Assembly (NCBI GenBank): GCA_022648325.1
Contig: JALCMG010000006.1
Location: forward strand, 79,061 to 143,060
Source of the DNA: Olsenella sp.
GTDB taxonomy: Bacteria > Actinomycetota > Coriobacteriia > Coriobacteriales > Atopobiaceae
DNA length: 64,000 bases
Direction of reading: 5' to 3'
Below the pieces are notes generated by a model. That model was not told the origin of the DNA and did not search any database. It saw only the letters and a list, made by a program, of their open reading frames with translations. A program made the translations under genes and the position numbers. Numbering within the stretch: the stretch's first letter is position 1; the number at the start of each line of letters is the position of its first letter. Shown here piece by piece: positions 1 through 9,549 of the stretch.

Positions 1-1
1 G

Positions 2-721
2 GCGCGCGAGAACCTCACCCGCTCCGACCAGCTGCGTGACGCCCTTGCGCGCCGGCTTGCCCAGGAGTTTCGCACCGCGGAGCGCGACCCCTTCGAGGGC
101 GTGCCCTCCTGCGTCCTCTTCGTGGGCATCAACGGTGCCGGCAAGACCACCACGGTGGGCAAGCTCGCCGGTCGCGCCCGCGGCGAGGGCAAGAGCTGCC
201 TCATTGGCGGTGCCGACACCTTCCGTGCCGCCGCCATCGAGCAGCTCGAGGTGTGGGGCAAGCGCGCCGGCGTCGACGTCGTCACCCGCGAGCGCGGGGC
301 GGACCCGGCGAGCGTGTGCTACGACGTGGTCGAGGAGGCCGAGAAGCGCGGGTCCGACCTTGTGCTCATTGACACCGCAGGCCGCCTGCACACCTCGTCT
401 GACCTCATGCGCGAGCTTGCCAAGGTGGTCAACGTCACGCGCAAGCGCTGCACCTCGATGCCGGTAACGGTGGTCCTCGTGATCGACGCCACCACGGGGC
501 AGAATGGCCTTGCGCAGGCCAAGGAGTTCAACGACGCCCTCGACCTCGACGGGCTCATCGTGACCAAGCTCGACGGAACGGCCAAGGGCGGCATCGCGCT
601 CGCCATCTCTGATCAGCTGGGGCTCCCCATCTACCGCATTGGCGTGGGCGAGTCCATCGACGACCTCGAGACCTTCGACGCGCTCGACTTCTGCCGCGCG
701 CTCGTCGGGGAAGGGAAGTAG
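2..721 (+). CDS. ftsY: Signal recognition particle receptor FtsY (5' end outside window)
   Basis: This is the C-terminal 239 residues of the SRP receptor GTPase, which docks ribosome-SRP complexes at the membrane. The frame is open from base 2, so the start and the N-terminal part lie upstream of the window. Visible motifs are the P-loop GINGAGKTTT, the DTAGR G3 motif and TKLDGTAKGG (G4 region), in the order expected for the NG domain, and the protein ends at the usual FtsY C-terminus. The ffh gene starts 3 bp after the stop, so both halves of the SRP-receptor GTPase pair are probably co-transcribed. Ffh itself was excluded because there is no M domain. Confidence 0.96.
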   Translation, partial: ARENLTRSDQLRDALARRLAQEFRTAERDPFEGVPSCVLFVGINGAGKTTTVGKLAGRARGEGKSCLIGGADTFRAAAIEQLEVWGKRAGVDVVTRERGADPASVCYDVVEEAEKRGSDLVLIDTAGRLHTSSDLMRELAKVVNVTRKRCTSMPVTVVLVIDATTGQNGLAQAKEFNDALDLDGLIVTKLDGTAKGGIALAISDQLGLPIYRIGVGESIDDLETFDALDFCRALVGEGK

Positions 722-724
722 TCT

Positions 725-2116
725 ATGTTCAACAGCCTATCCGACCGCCTCCAGGACACCTTCGACAAACTCCGCGGCAAGGGCAAGCTCACCGAGGCCG
801 ACATTAACGTCGCCATGCGCGAGATTCGCATGGCCCTTCTCGAGGCTGACGTCAACTACCGCGTGGCCAAGGACTTTGTCGCAGCCTGCAAGGAGAAGTG
901 CCTCTCGGCAGAGGTACTGGACTCGCTCACGCCTGCGCAGAACGTGGTGCGCATCGTGCTCGACCAGCTCACCGAGCTTCTCGGTACGACCGACTCCAAG
1001 CTCGTGCTGGCGCAGAACCGCACGCCCAACGTGATCATGCTTGTGGGCCTGCAGGGCTCGGGCAAGACCACGGCCGCGGCAAAGCTTGCCTACCTGCTCA
1101 AGGGGCAGGGCCACTCTCCGCTGCTCGCCGCCTGCGACACGCACCGCCCTGCGGCAGCCGACCAGCTGGCCACGCTCGGCAGCGAGATCGGCGTCCCGGT
1201 CTATCGAGGCGACGGCAAGGACGCTGTCAAGGTTGCGTCGGAGTCCATCCGCGAGGCCGTCGACCACCTGAACGACATTGTGATCGTGGATACTGCCGGC
1301 CGCCTGCAGATTGACGAGGAGATGATGCAGGAGGCCGTCGCCATCAAGCAGGCCGTCAAGCCCGACCAGATTCTCATGGTGGTCGACGCCATGACCGGCC
1401 AGGACATCGTCAACGTGGTCCAGACCTTTGCCGAGCGTGTGGACTTCGACGGCGTCATCATGTCCAAGCTCGACGGCGACGCCCGCGGCGGCGGTGCGCT
1501 CTCCGTGCGTGCGGTGACGGGCAAGCCAATCAAGTTTGTCTCAATGGGCGAGAAGCCCGATTCCCTCGAGGTCTTCCACCCCGACCGCATGGCCAAGCGC
1601 ATCCTGGGCATGGGCGACGTCTACGGTATCATCGAGCAGGCCGAGAAGGTTGCGGACCAGGAGCAGATCGACGCCGCCGAGCGCATGCTCCGCGAGGGCT
1701 TCACGATGGACGACCTTCTCGCCCAGATGCAGCAGATCAAGCGCATGGGCGGCCTGGCAAAGATCATCTCGGCCCTCCCTGGCGGCGAGCGTGCGATGGC
1801 GCAGCAGGGTGGTGTCGACGAGAGCTCGCTCACGCGCATCGAGGCCATCATCCACTCGATGACCAAGGAGGAGCGCGCGCGGCCAAAGATCATCAACGGC
1901 CAGCGCAGGAAGCGCATCGCCGCAGGCTCCGGGCGGAGCGTGCAGGAGGTCAACCAGCTCATCAAGCAGTGGGGCGAGATGAACAAGATGATGGGCAAGA
2001 TGCGCGCGGCCACCCAGGGCGGCAGCAAGAAGCAGCGTCGCCAGATGCAGTCGATGATGCGCAACATGGGCATGGGCGGCGGCATGCCCGGCGGCGGTCG
2101 CGGCTGGGGCATGTAG
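725..2116 (+). CDS. ffh: Signal recognition particle protein Ffh
   Basis: Ffh is the 54-kDa SRP GTPase that binds signal sequences and 4.5S RNA. The 463 residues show the N domain, the P-loop GLQGSGKTTAAAKLA, DTAGR and SKLDGDARGG. The methionine-rich M domain follows, with the RNA-binding stretch SGRSVQEVNQLIKQW and a Met/Gly-rich tail. The length matches the family. It lies 3 bp downstream of ftsY and is probably the last gene of that transcript, since only repeats and a convergent gene follow. No SRP RNA gene was seen nearby. Confidence 0.97.
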   Translation: MFNSLSDRLQDTFDKLRGKGKLTEADINVAMREIRMALLEADVNYRVAKDFVAACKEKCLSAEVLDSLTPAQNVVRIVLDQLTELLGTTDSKLVLAQNRTPNVIMLVGLQGSGKTTAAAKLAYLLKGQGHSPLLAACDTHRPAAADQLATLGSEIGVPVYRGDGKDAVKVASESIREAVDHLNDIVIVDTAGRLQIDEEMMQEAVAIKQAVKPDQILMVVDAMTGQDIVNVVQTFAERVDFDGVIMSKLDGDARGGGALSVRAVTGKPIKFVSMGEKPDSLEVFHPDRMAKRILGMGDVYGIIEQAEKVADQEQIDAAERMLREGFTMDDLLAQMQQIKRMGGLAKIISALPGGERAMAQQGGVDESSLTRIEAIIHSMTKEERARPKIINGQRRKRIAAGSGRSVQEVNQLIKQWGEMNKMMGKMRAATQGGSKKQRRQMQSMMRNMGMGGGMPGGGRGWGM

Positions 2117-2152
2117 CAGCGGATTTTGCGTGCGGCCGCCGGGGCATTTCTC

Positions 2153-2255
2153 GTCTCCGGCGGTCGTCGCTATCCCCGTGCCTCCCGGCTCCGGCGGTCG
2201 TAGCTACCCCAATGCCTCCCGTCTCCGGCAGCCGCTGTGACCCCCAATGCCTCCC
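2153..2255. repeat. Three tandem ~34-bp units downstream of ffh
   Basis: Three consecutive units of 34, 34 and 35 bp (2153-2186, 2187-2220, 2221-2255) each begin with a CTCCGGC core and end in TGCCTCCC. They are non-coding and lie just after the ffh stop. No function is evident. Confidence 0.75.
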
Positions 2256-2267
2256 GTTCTCGGAGAA

Positions 2268-2336
2268 TAGCTCCTTTTCTTAAAACGGCTTTTCGCCAAC
2301 TGCGGAAACGTCGGCTGCGTTTAAGAAAAGGAGCTA
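2268..2336. repeat. 17-bp perfect inverted repeat
   Basis: Arms 2268-2284 and 2320-2336 are perfect reverse complements (core CTCCTTTTCTTAAA), separated by 35 bp. The arms are A/T-richer than the surroundings. The element could be a terminator for ffh or the remnant of a small mobile repeat. Confidence 0.65.
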
Positions 2337-2342
2337 ATCTCT

Positions 2343-2450
2343 GATACGAGAAGTCCCTCCGGCGCCGAAACGACGCCGGAGACCACGTTGCCGCAGCAAT
2401 CACGTACGAGAAGCCCCCTCCGGCGCCAAAACGACACCGGAGGGGGCTCC
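2343..2450. repeat. Family B 60-bp tandem repeat with embedded terminator hairpin
   Basis: Two units (from 2343 and from about 2403) each begin with TACGAGAAG and continue into CTCCGGCGCC. A GTTGCCGCAGCAAT junction separates them. Related units occur at 19803-19968. The second unit holds a perfect 12-bp hairpin (2412-2423 with 2437-2448) between convergent genes, so it may act as a terminator, particularly for the minus-strand L,D-transpeptidase, where TCTCGT follows the stem. Confidence 0.65.
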
Positions 2451-2486
2451 GTCTCCGTTTACACCCCGCGTTGTGCGAACGCCCAG

Positions 2487-3950
2487 CTACTCGTGGATGA
2501 TGACCACGTCGCCCACGTTGCATAGCGAGTAGAGCTGATCGGCCTTCTCGTACGACAGGTTGATGCATCCGTGGCTGCCGTTGTAGAGGTAGATGTCGCC
2601 GCCAAAGGAGGAGCGCCACGGTGCGTTGTGGAAGCCCATGAGGTTGCCCACGACGCCCATCCAGAAGTCCACGTGGCTAATCCACGACGGATTGCCCGAC
2701 TCGTTGTTGGGGCCAATGAGGGTGGATGGGCTTTCCTTGTTGGTGATGGTCCAGGAGCCCTGCGTGGTGTCGTGCGAGAGGCTCGGCTGGCCGGTCACCA
2801 CATCGGCCTCCCAGATGACCGATCCATCGGAGTCGAAGAAGATGGCGTGCTGGTCGGAGATGTCGACGTCGATAAAGCGTGTGGGCCAGTCCTGCCCACC
2901 GGGGTTGTACGTTGCCGCCGACTGGTAGCAGGGCAGCTCAAGCGTGGTGGGAGAGCCGGAAGTGATGTTGTTGTAGATGTCCTGCGCCGCCTCGTCGCCG
3001 TTGATGGACCAGCCGTAGACGCCGCCCGCCACCACGGACTCCTCCACGCCGTCCGGACGCGTGTACGTGCGCGCCGTGTCCACGGAATCGGTCTTCTTCG
3101 AGAGGTCGCCCTTTGCCCAGGCGGTGATGGCATCTTGGTCCAACGTCACGGCGAGGTCGTCTCCAATGGTGATCCACTGGGAGATGAGGTCGGCATCCAC
3201 GGTGGTGACTTCGGTTCCGCCCAGCGTGAGCGTGACGGTTGCGCCAAGCATGGAATTTGCAGTGCCCAATGCCGCATCGACTGACTCGCCGCCCTGGAGT
3301 GACTCGTTGCCAAGCTTGATGGAGGTCTCAAGCGAGCGGGCCTTCCCCTCGATGAACTTGGTGGCGCTTGCCTGATCGATGCGACTGGCCTGTGCCGTGT
3401 CGGACGCCACATACTTCTTCTTTTCGGCGTCGTAGGTGATGCCTGTGGCATTTGTTCCGTCATCGGTCGCCACAACTGCGCTCACGGCGTTCGCGAGCGC
3501 GGTGGAAATGGCTGTTGTATCGAGGCCTGTGTAAGAAGAGACATCTCCGGTTGAGAGGCTCTGCGCCTTCTGCTGTGCGAGCTCAACGGGCCATGTCCAG
3601 GGGTGCTGCCGCGCGATCGCCGCTCGCGCGGCGCTCTCTCCGTCATAGGCGAGAGAAACGCCGGCAGCCGTGAGGTCGAAGGAGATACCGTCGCCAGAGA
3701 CGTTTGCCTTCCAACCAGAGGTCTTTGTGGCAGAGAGCGAACTGGCAATGTCGTCTACGCTCTTGAGCGAGGCGTCCTGTCCGTCGACGGTGGTCGACGG
3801 CATGAAGAAGAAGTTGAAGTATGCAACGCCGCCAAAATACGTGGCGAGAAGCACCGCGAGAACGGCGAAAAGAGCAATAACGGGACCGCGATCGCTGCGC
3901 TTCTTCTTGGGCGTCGTAGCGAAGTGTCCGCCTTTCTTGGGATGTTGCAT
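2487..3950 (-). CDS. L,D-transpeptidase (YkuD domain) with N-terminal membrane anchor
   Basis: This is a predicted extracytoplasmic L,D-transpeptidase of 487 residues that would make or modify 3-3 peptidoglycan cross-links. A Lys/Arg-rich cytoplasmic N-terminus precedes one membrane segment at about residues 24-46. A long middle region follows, resembling the peptidoglycan-binding domain found in large actinobacterial and Gram-positive YkuD proteins. The C-terminus is a YkuD catalytic domain with the diagnostic SHGCINL motif carrying the nucleophile Cys. It is a single-gene minus-strand unit facing ffh, with the family B hairpin just downstream. The start ATG at 3950 places the anchor correctly. 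The cross-link specificity is inferred from the family. Confidence 0.9.
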   Translation of the reverse strand: MQHPKKGGHFATTPKKKRSDRGPVIALFAVLAVLLATYFGGVAYFNFFFMPSTTVDGQDASLKSVDDIASSLSATKTSGWKANVSGDGISFDLTAAGVSLAYDGESAARAAIARQHPWTWPVELAQQKAQSLSTGDVSSYTGLDTTAISTALANAVSAVVATDDGTNATGITYDAEKKKYVASDTAQASRIDQASATKFIEGKARSLETSIKLGNESLQGGESVDAALGTANSMLGATVTLTLGGTEVTTVDADLISQWITIGDDLAVTLDQDAITAWAKGDLSKKTDSVDTARTYTRPDGVEESVVAGGVYGWSINGDEAAQDIYNNITSGSPTTLELPCYQSAATYNPGGQDWPTRFIDVDISDQHAIFFDSDGSVIWEADVVTGQPSLSHDTTQGSWTITNKESPSTLIGPNNESGNPSWISHVDFWMGVVGNLMGFHNAPWRSSFGGDIYLYNGSHGCINLSYEKADQLYSLCNVGDVVIIHE

Positions 3951-4134
3951 GGTGATGGCTGTCTTCCCCTCAGTAATGGGCGGCGGACCGCCTCGGCATG
4001 TTGGCAGGCTTGTCTATAGTAACCCAGGGTGGACAGCGGGTCTGCTCGCGGAACGGAGCACGAGAAAATAGCTCTAAAAGTCATCGCGCGCAAGACTGAT
4101 GTGGCAGTGACGGATGTGAGGGAGATCGATTCAC

Positions 4135-4959
4135 GTGGGTATGCAGGTGACGCGCATCGAGAATGCGGAGGATTCGCGGCTTGACGCCTACGTTCGTCTT
4201 ACGGACCGGCAGTTGCGAAGCAAGCTCGAGCCCGAGAAGGCCCTGCTTATCGCCGAGTCGAGGCTGGTCGTAGAGGTTGCTCTGGACGCCGGGATCGAGC
4301 CCCTCTCTTTTCTCGTCGACGAGGCGAGGCTGGAGTCCTGCGCGGACCTTATCGAGCGTGCCGGATGCGTTGCCTACGTTCTGCCGCATGACCAGATGGA
4401 GCGGCTCACCGGCTTTAACGTGAACAGGGGCCTGCTCTGCGTCATGAGAAGGCCGCAACCGCAGACGGTGGAGCAGGTTCTTCTCGGCGCCAGACACGTT
4501 GCCGTCCTCGAGGGCCTCGTCGACGTGACCAACGTTGGGGCGGTCTTTCGCTCGGCCGCGGCATTGGGGGCAGATGCCGTGCTTCTCTCGCCACGCTGTG
4601 CAGACCCGCTCGGGCGGCGTGCCGTGCGCGTGTCAGTGGGGACGGTGTTCCAGGTCCCCTGGGCACGTGTCGAGGCTGCTGCTTGGCCGGAGGGAATTGT
4701 GGACGAGCTGCAAAATCGTGGCTTTACCTGTCTCTCGATGGCGCTTGAGGAGGGAGCCGTGCCCATAGACGACCCCTCGGTTTCATCTGCCGAGAAGGTC
4801 GCGCTCTTCTTTGGCTGCGAAGGCTACGGGCTCTCGCGGGCGGCGCTGAATGCCGTGGGGCGTTCCGTGATCATCCCCATGTCGAACGGCGTCGATTCTC
4901 TCAACGTTGCCGCATCCTCTGCGGTTGCGTTTTGGGAACTCTTCGCGCGCCGGAGGTAG
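4135..4959 (+). CDS. TrmH/SpoU-family RNA 2'-O-methyltransferase
   Basis: This is a SPOUT-class RNA ribose 2'-O-methyltransferase of 274 residues. The N-terminal substrate-binding region is followed by the SpoU domain with VTNVGAVFRSAAALG, the FFGCEGYGLS motif and a C-terminal IPMSNGVDSLNVAASSAVA. The last two form the knotted S-adenosylmethionine site. The GTG at 4135 is preferred because GAGGGAGA lies about 9 bp upstream; an ATG at 4141 is possible. Whether the target is tRNA or rRNA cannot be told from sequence alone. It is monocistronic and divergent from the L,D-transpeptidase. Confidence 0.9.
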   Translation: MGMQVTRIENAEDSRLDAYVRLTDRQLRSKLEPEKALLIAESRLVVEVALDAGIEPLSFLVDEARLESCADLIERAGCVAYVLPHDQMERLTGFNVNRGLLCVMRRPQPQTVEQVLLGARHVAVLEGLVDVTNVGAVFRSAAALGADAVLLSPRCADPLGRRAVRVSVGTVFQVPWARVEAAAWPEGIVDELQNRGFTCLSMALEEGAVPIDDPSVSSAEKVALFFGCEGYGLSRAALNAVGRSVIIPMSNGVDSLNVAASSAVAFWELFARRR

Positions 4960-4972
4960 CTGGCGCGGTTGC

Positions 4973-5015
4973 CCCGGCGGCGGCCTTCTTGCAGCAGTCC
5001 CGGCGGCGGCCTTCT
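4973..5015. repeat. 17-bp direct repeat
   Basis: The 17-mer CCCGGCGGCGGCCTTCT occurs at 4973-4989 and again at 4999-5015, just after the methyltransferase gene. It is non-coding and of unknown role. Confidence 0.6.
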
Positions 5016-5021
5016 CACCTA

Positions 5022-5071
5022 CCTGCAGATTGCGATTGGTTAGGGCCCGCTAACCGATCGCAATTTGCAGG
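5022..5071. repeat. Family A palindrome (CTAACCGATCG), copy 1
   Basis: This 50-bp near-perfect palindrome has 22-bp arms with two mismatches around a GGCCCG-type loop. The outer ends are CCTGCA/TGCAGG and the inner part reads GGTTAG...CTAACCGATCG. A degenerate half copy follows at about 5085-5100. The same element recurs at 15443, 27139, 27200, 33337 and 33401. It lies between the methyltransferase gene and fbp, about 110 bp upstream of the fbp start. Confidence 0.8.
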
Positions 5072-5177
5072 ATAGCTGACCAGAGAATCGCGATTGGTCG
5101 TCTCGCCGAAATCACGGTGTTCCTCTTTTCGCATCGGCGCACACTAGATTGATGCAACCGTCGAGGGAGATCACCGC

Positions 5178-7073
5178 ATGCAGGAGACTGACGTCACGCA
5201 ACTCAAGTACCTCGAGCTTCTCTCCGAGAAGTTCCCAACAACCCAGGCTGCTTTTACCGAGATCATCAACCTCGAGGCCATCCTTAACCTCCCCAAGGGC
5301 ACCGAGCACTTTGTCTCGGACGTCCATGGCGAGTACGAGGCCTTCGAGCACATCCTCAACAACTGCTCGGGCGTCATCCGGGAGCGCGTCGAGGAGGTCT
5401 TCAACCTCGAGCTCACGGCTAGCGAGCAGGCCGACCTCTGCACGCTCGTCTACTACCCGTCCGAGAAGCTCCGCCGCCTGCGCGAGGAGGGTGCGGCCAC
5501 AAGCGAGTGGTACGCCATCACGCTCATGCGCCTCGTCCGTCTCGCCAGGCGCCTCTCTGGCTCCTACACCCGCTCAAAGGTCCGCAAGGCCATGCCCGTC
5601 GCCTATGCCTACATCATCGACGAGCTTCTCCACATATCTCCCGACGAACGAGAGGCGCGGCTTGCCTACCACCAGCGCATCATCGACACGATCATCGACA
5701 CCGGCTCGGCGGATGACTTCATCTGCTCGCTCGCGTCGCTCATCAAGCGTCTTGCCGTGGACCACATGCACCTGGTCGGCGACATCTTCGACCGCGGACC
5801 CCATGCCGACAAGATCTGCGATCGCCTCATGGGCTATCACTCGATCGACGTCGAATGGGGCAACCACGACATCGTGTGGATGGGCGCGGCATCCGGCTCG
5901 GCCGCGTGCCTGGCGGCGGTCATCCGCAACAACATCCACTACGAGAGCCTCTCCATCCTCGAGAGCGCCTATGGCGTGAGCCTGCGAGAGCTCGCTCTCT
6001 TCTCCGAGGCCACCTATACGCAAGATGACGGCATGACGCCCATGGAGAAGGCCATCTCGGTCATCCTCTTCAAGCTCGAGGGCCAGGTCATCATGCGCCA
6101 CCCCAACTGGCACATGGAGGACAGGCTCCTCCTCGAGCACGTCGACCCCGCACGCGGCATCCTTGAGCTTAACGGCGAGACGTACGAGATGCGCACGAGC
6201 GACTTCCCAACGCTCGACCCCGCGCATCCCCACGAGCTCTCGGAAGACGAGAGGCGCGTGATGGACGGGCTCATGGACGCCGTACGCTCCTCGGACAAGC
6301 TCCGTAGCCACATAGGCTTCCTCTACGACCATGGCTCCGCCTACCTGGTGCGCAACGGCAACGCGATCTTCCACGCCTGCGTGCCCATGAACGAGGACGG
6401 CAGCTTCTGCGCCGTGCGTCACCAGGACAGGCTCCTCGCCGGACTCGAGTACTACGACTATGCCGACCGCCTCGCGCGTCAGGCATGGCACGAGCACGAC
6501 CAGATCTCGCTCGACTGGATGTGGTACCTCTGGTGCGGCCGCTACTCGCCGCTCTCGGGCCGCGTGGTGAAGACCTTCGAGCGCACGTACCTCACCGACC
6601 GCTCCACCTGGGAGGAGCCCCGCGACCCGTACTTCAGGCTCACCGAGAAGCCCGAGGTGGCGAGGCGCATCCTCACGGAGTTTGGGGCAGACCCGGTACA
6701 CGGCCACATCATCAACGGTCACACGCCCGTTCATGCCGCCGATGGCGAGAGCCCCGTTAAGGCCGGTGGCCTCCTCGTAGTCATTGACGGTGGCTTCTGC
6801 CAGGCCTACCACAAGACGACGGGCATCGCGGGCTACACCCTCATCTCGGACCCGCGGGGTATGCGCATCAAGGCTCACCGCCCCTTTGGCACCATCGCCG
6901 ACGTGCTTGACCTCAACGCCGACATCATGAGCGACGATGACCGCTTCGAGATCTACCCAAGGCCCAAGACCATTGGCGACACCGACACTGGCACCCAGAT
7001 ACGTGGCCAGGTGGCAGACCTCCGGGTACTCCTCGAGGCGTACCGGACTGGCCTTCTCCCCGAGAGGGGATAG
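5178..7073 (+). CDS. fbp: Fructose-1,6-bisphosphatase class III
   Basis: This enzyme dephosphorylates fructose-1,6-bisphosphate in gluconeogenesis. At 631 residues it has the large size of the Bacillus/Firmicutes-type class III enzyme and carries calcineurin-like metallophosphatase motifs: HLVGDIFDRGP, GNHDIVWMG, and later INGHTPVH. The ATG at 5178 follows GAGGGAGA by about 8 bp. A possible -10 TAGATT lies at 5145-5150, and the family A palindrome is upstream of it. It appears monocistronic. Confidence 0.96.
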   Translation: MQETDVTQLKYLELLSEKFPTTQAAFTEIINLEAILNLPKGTEHFVSDVHGEYEAFEHILNNCSGVIRERVEEVFNLELTASEQADLCTLVYYPSEKLRRLREEGAATSEWYAITLMRLVRLARRLSGSYTRSKVRKAMPVAYAYIIDELLHISPDEREARLAYHQRIIDTIIDTGSADDFICSLASLIKRLAVDHMHLVGDIFDRGPHADKICDRLMGYHSIDVEWGNHDIVWMGAASGSAACLAAVIRNNIHYESLSILESAYGVSLRELALFSEATYTQDDGMTPMEKAISVILFKLEGQVIMRHPNWHMEDRLLLEHVDPARGILELNGETYEMRTSDFPTLDPAHPHELSEDERRVMDGLMDAVRSSDKLRSHIGFLYDHGSAYLVRNGNAIFHACVPMNEDGSFCAVRHQDRLLAGLEYYDYADRLARQAWHEHDQISLDWMWYLWCGRYSPLSGRVVKTFERTYLTDRSTWEEPRDPYFRLTEKPEVARRILTEFGADPVHGHIINGHTPVHAADGESPVKAGGLLVVIDGGFCQAYHKTTGIAGYTLISDPRGMRIKAHRPFGTIADVLDLNADIMSDDDRFEIYPRPKTIGDTDTGTQIRGQVADLRVLLEAYRTGLLPERG

Positions 7074-7207
7074 CGCGCCGGACGTCTCGGCCCAGCCTCG
7101 AAACGTGCGACACACGTAAATGGTTGTTGCGCGTTTATTGCGGACGCCCCGCAAATGGGTACGCTAGAGCCAAGTTCATGCACGGCACCGGACGAAAGGT
7201 TCCACAG

Positions 7208-9112
<1,905 letters not shown>

Positions 9113-9154
9113 GCGAGAAGTCTAAGAGACTTCCTCCCCATGGCAAAACTCTAG

Positions 9155-9196
9155 GCCCGGTGCCGTGCGGACGATTGGCTCCGTGCGGCACCGGGC
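9155..9196 (+). terminator. Terminator after ftsH
   Basis: A perfect 11-bp stem, GCCCGGTGCCG with CGGCACCGGGC (9155-9165/9186-9196), is followed by TCTTCTC. It sits 43 bp after the ftsH stop and before the ileS leader promoter. Confidence 0.7.
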
Positions 9197-9242
9197 TCTT
9201 CTCGGGTGAAATCCGCCAACGCTCGAAAGGGCACGGTGAACG

Positions 9243-9251
9243 TGCTATCAT
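9243..9251 (+). promoter_or_regulatory. Extended -10 promoter of the ileS leader
   Basis: TGC-TATCAT is an extended -10 element (TGn followed by a TATAAT-like hexamer) with no good -35. A start near 9258 would place the whole T-box in the transcript. The same TGC-extended -10 architecture is seen ahead of IMP dehydrogenase and leuS. Confidence 0.55.
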
Positions 9252-9257
9252 GCAGCC

Positions 9258-9524
9258 CCGAAGGCTGTGAAGGGGACAGGTAGCCTCGGTTCAGCGCCAT
9301 GGGAAGCGAGTGGGGACGGTGGGAGCCCGCCTTGGCGTCCGACGCAAGATCACCCCGGAGCTGCGGCCCCAAAGCGGGAGGGCTTCTCGCCCGCAAGTAG
9401 GCGCCGACGGAGTGGTCGCCGATACAGGCCAGCCGAGTTTGGCGGAAGATCCGCTCGCTGGGTGGTCACAAGCGAAGTGTGAAACGAGCGCTTCGTCCCA
9501 GCAGGAGGGACGGGCGCTCTTTTG
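9258..9524 (+). promoter_or_regulatory. T-box riboswitch leader of ileS (isoleucine specifier)
   Basis: The leader shows T-box hallmarks. There is a long Stem I region with a GGTGGGAGCCCG loop. A candidate ATC isoleucine specifier (9349-9351) is followed by the typical CCCCGGAGC. The T-box core is GGGTGGTCAC at about 9460-9469. An antiterminator can form by pairing CGAAG (about 9473) with CTTCG (about 9491). The competing intrinsic terminator is a GAGCGC...GCGCTC stem (9486-9519) followed by TTTT. Uncharged tRNA-Ile would stabilise the antiterminator and allow transcription of ileS. The terminator implies transcriptional rather than translational control. Confidence 0.85.
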
Positions 9525-9549
9525 TGCCCGCGAGATGGAGGTTGTCCAG

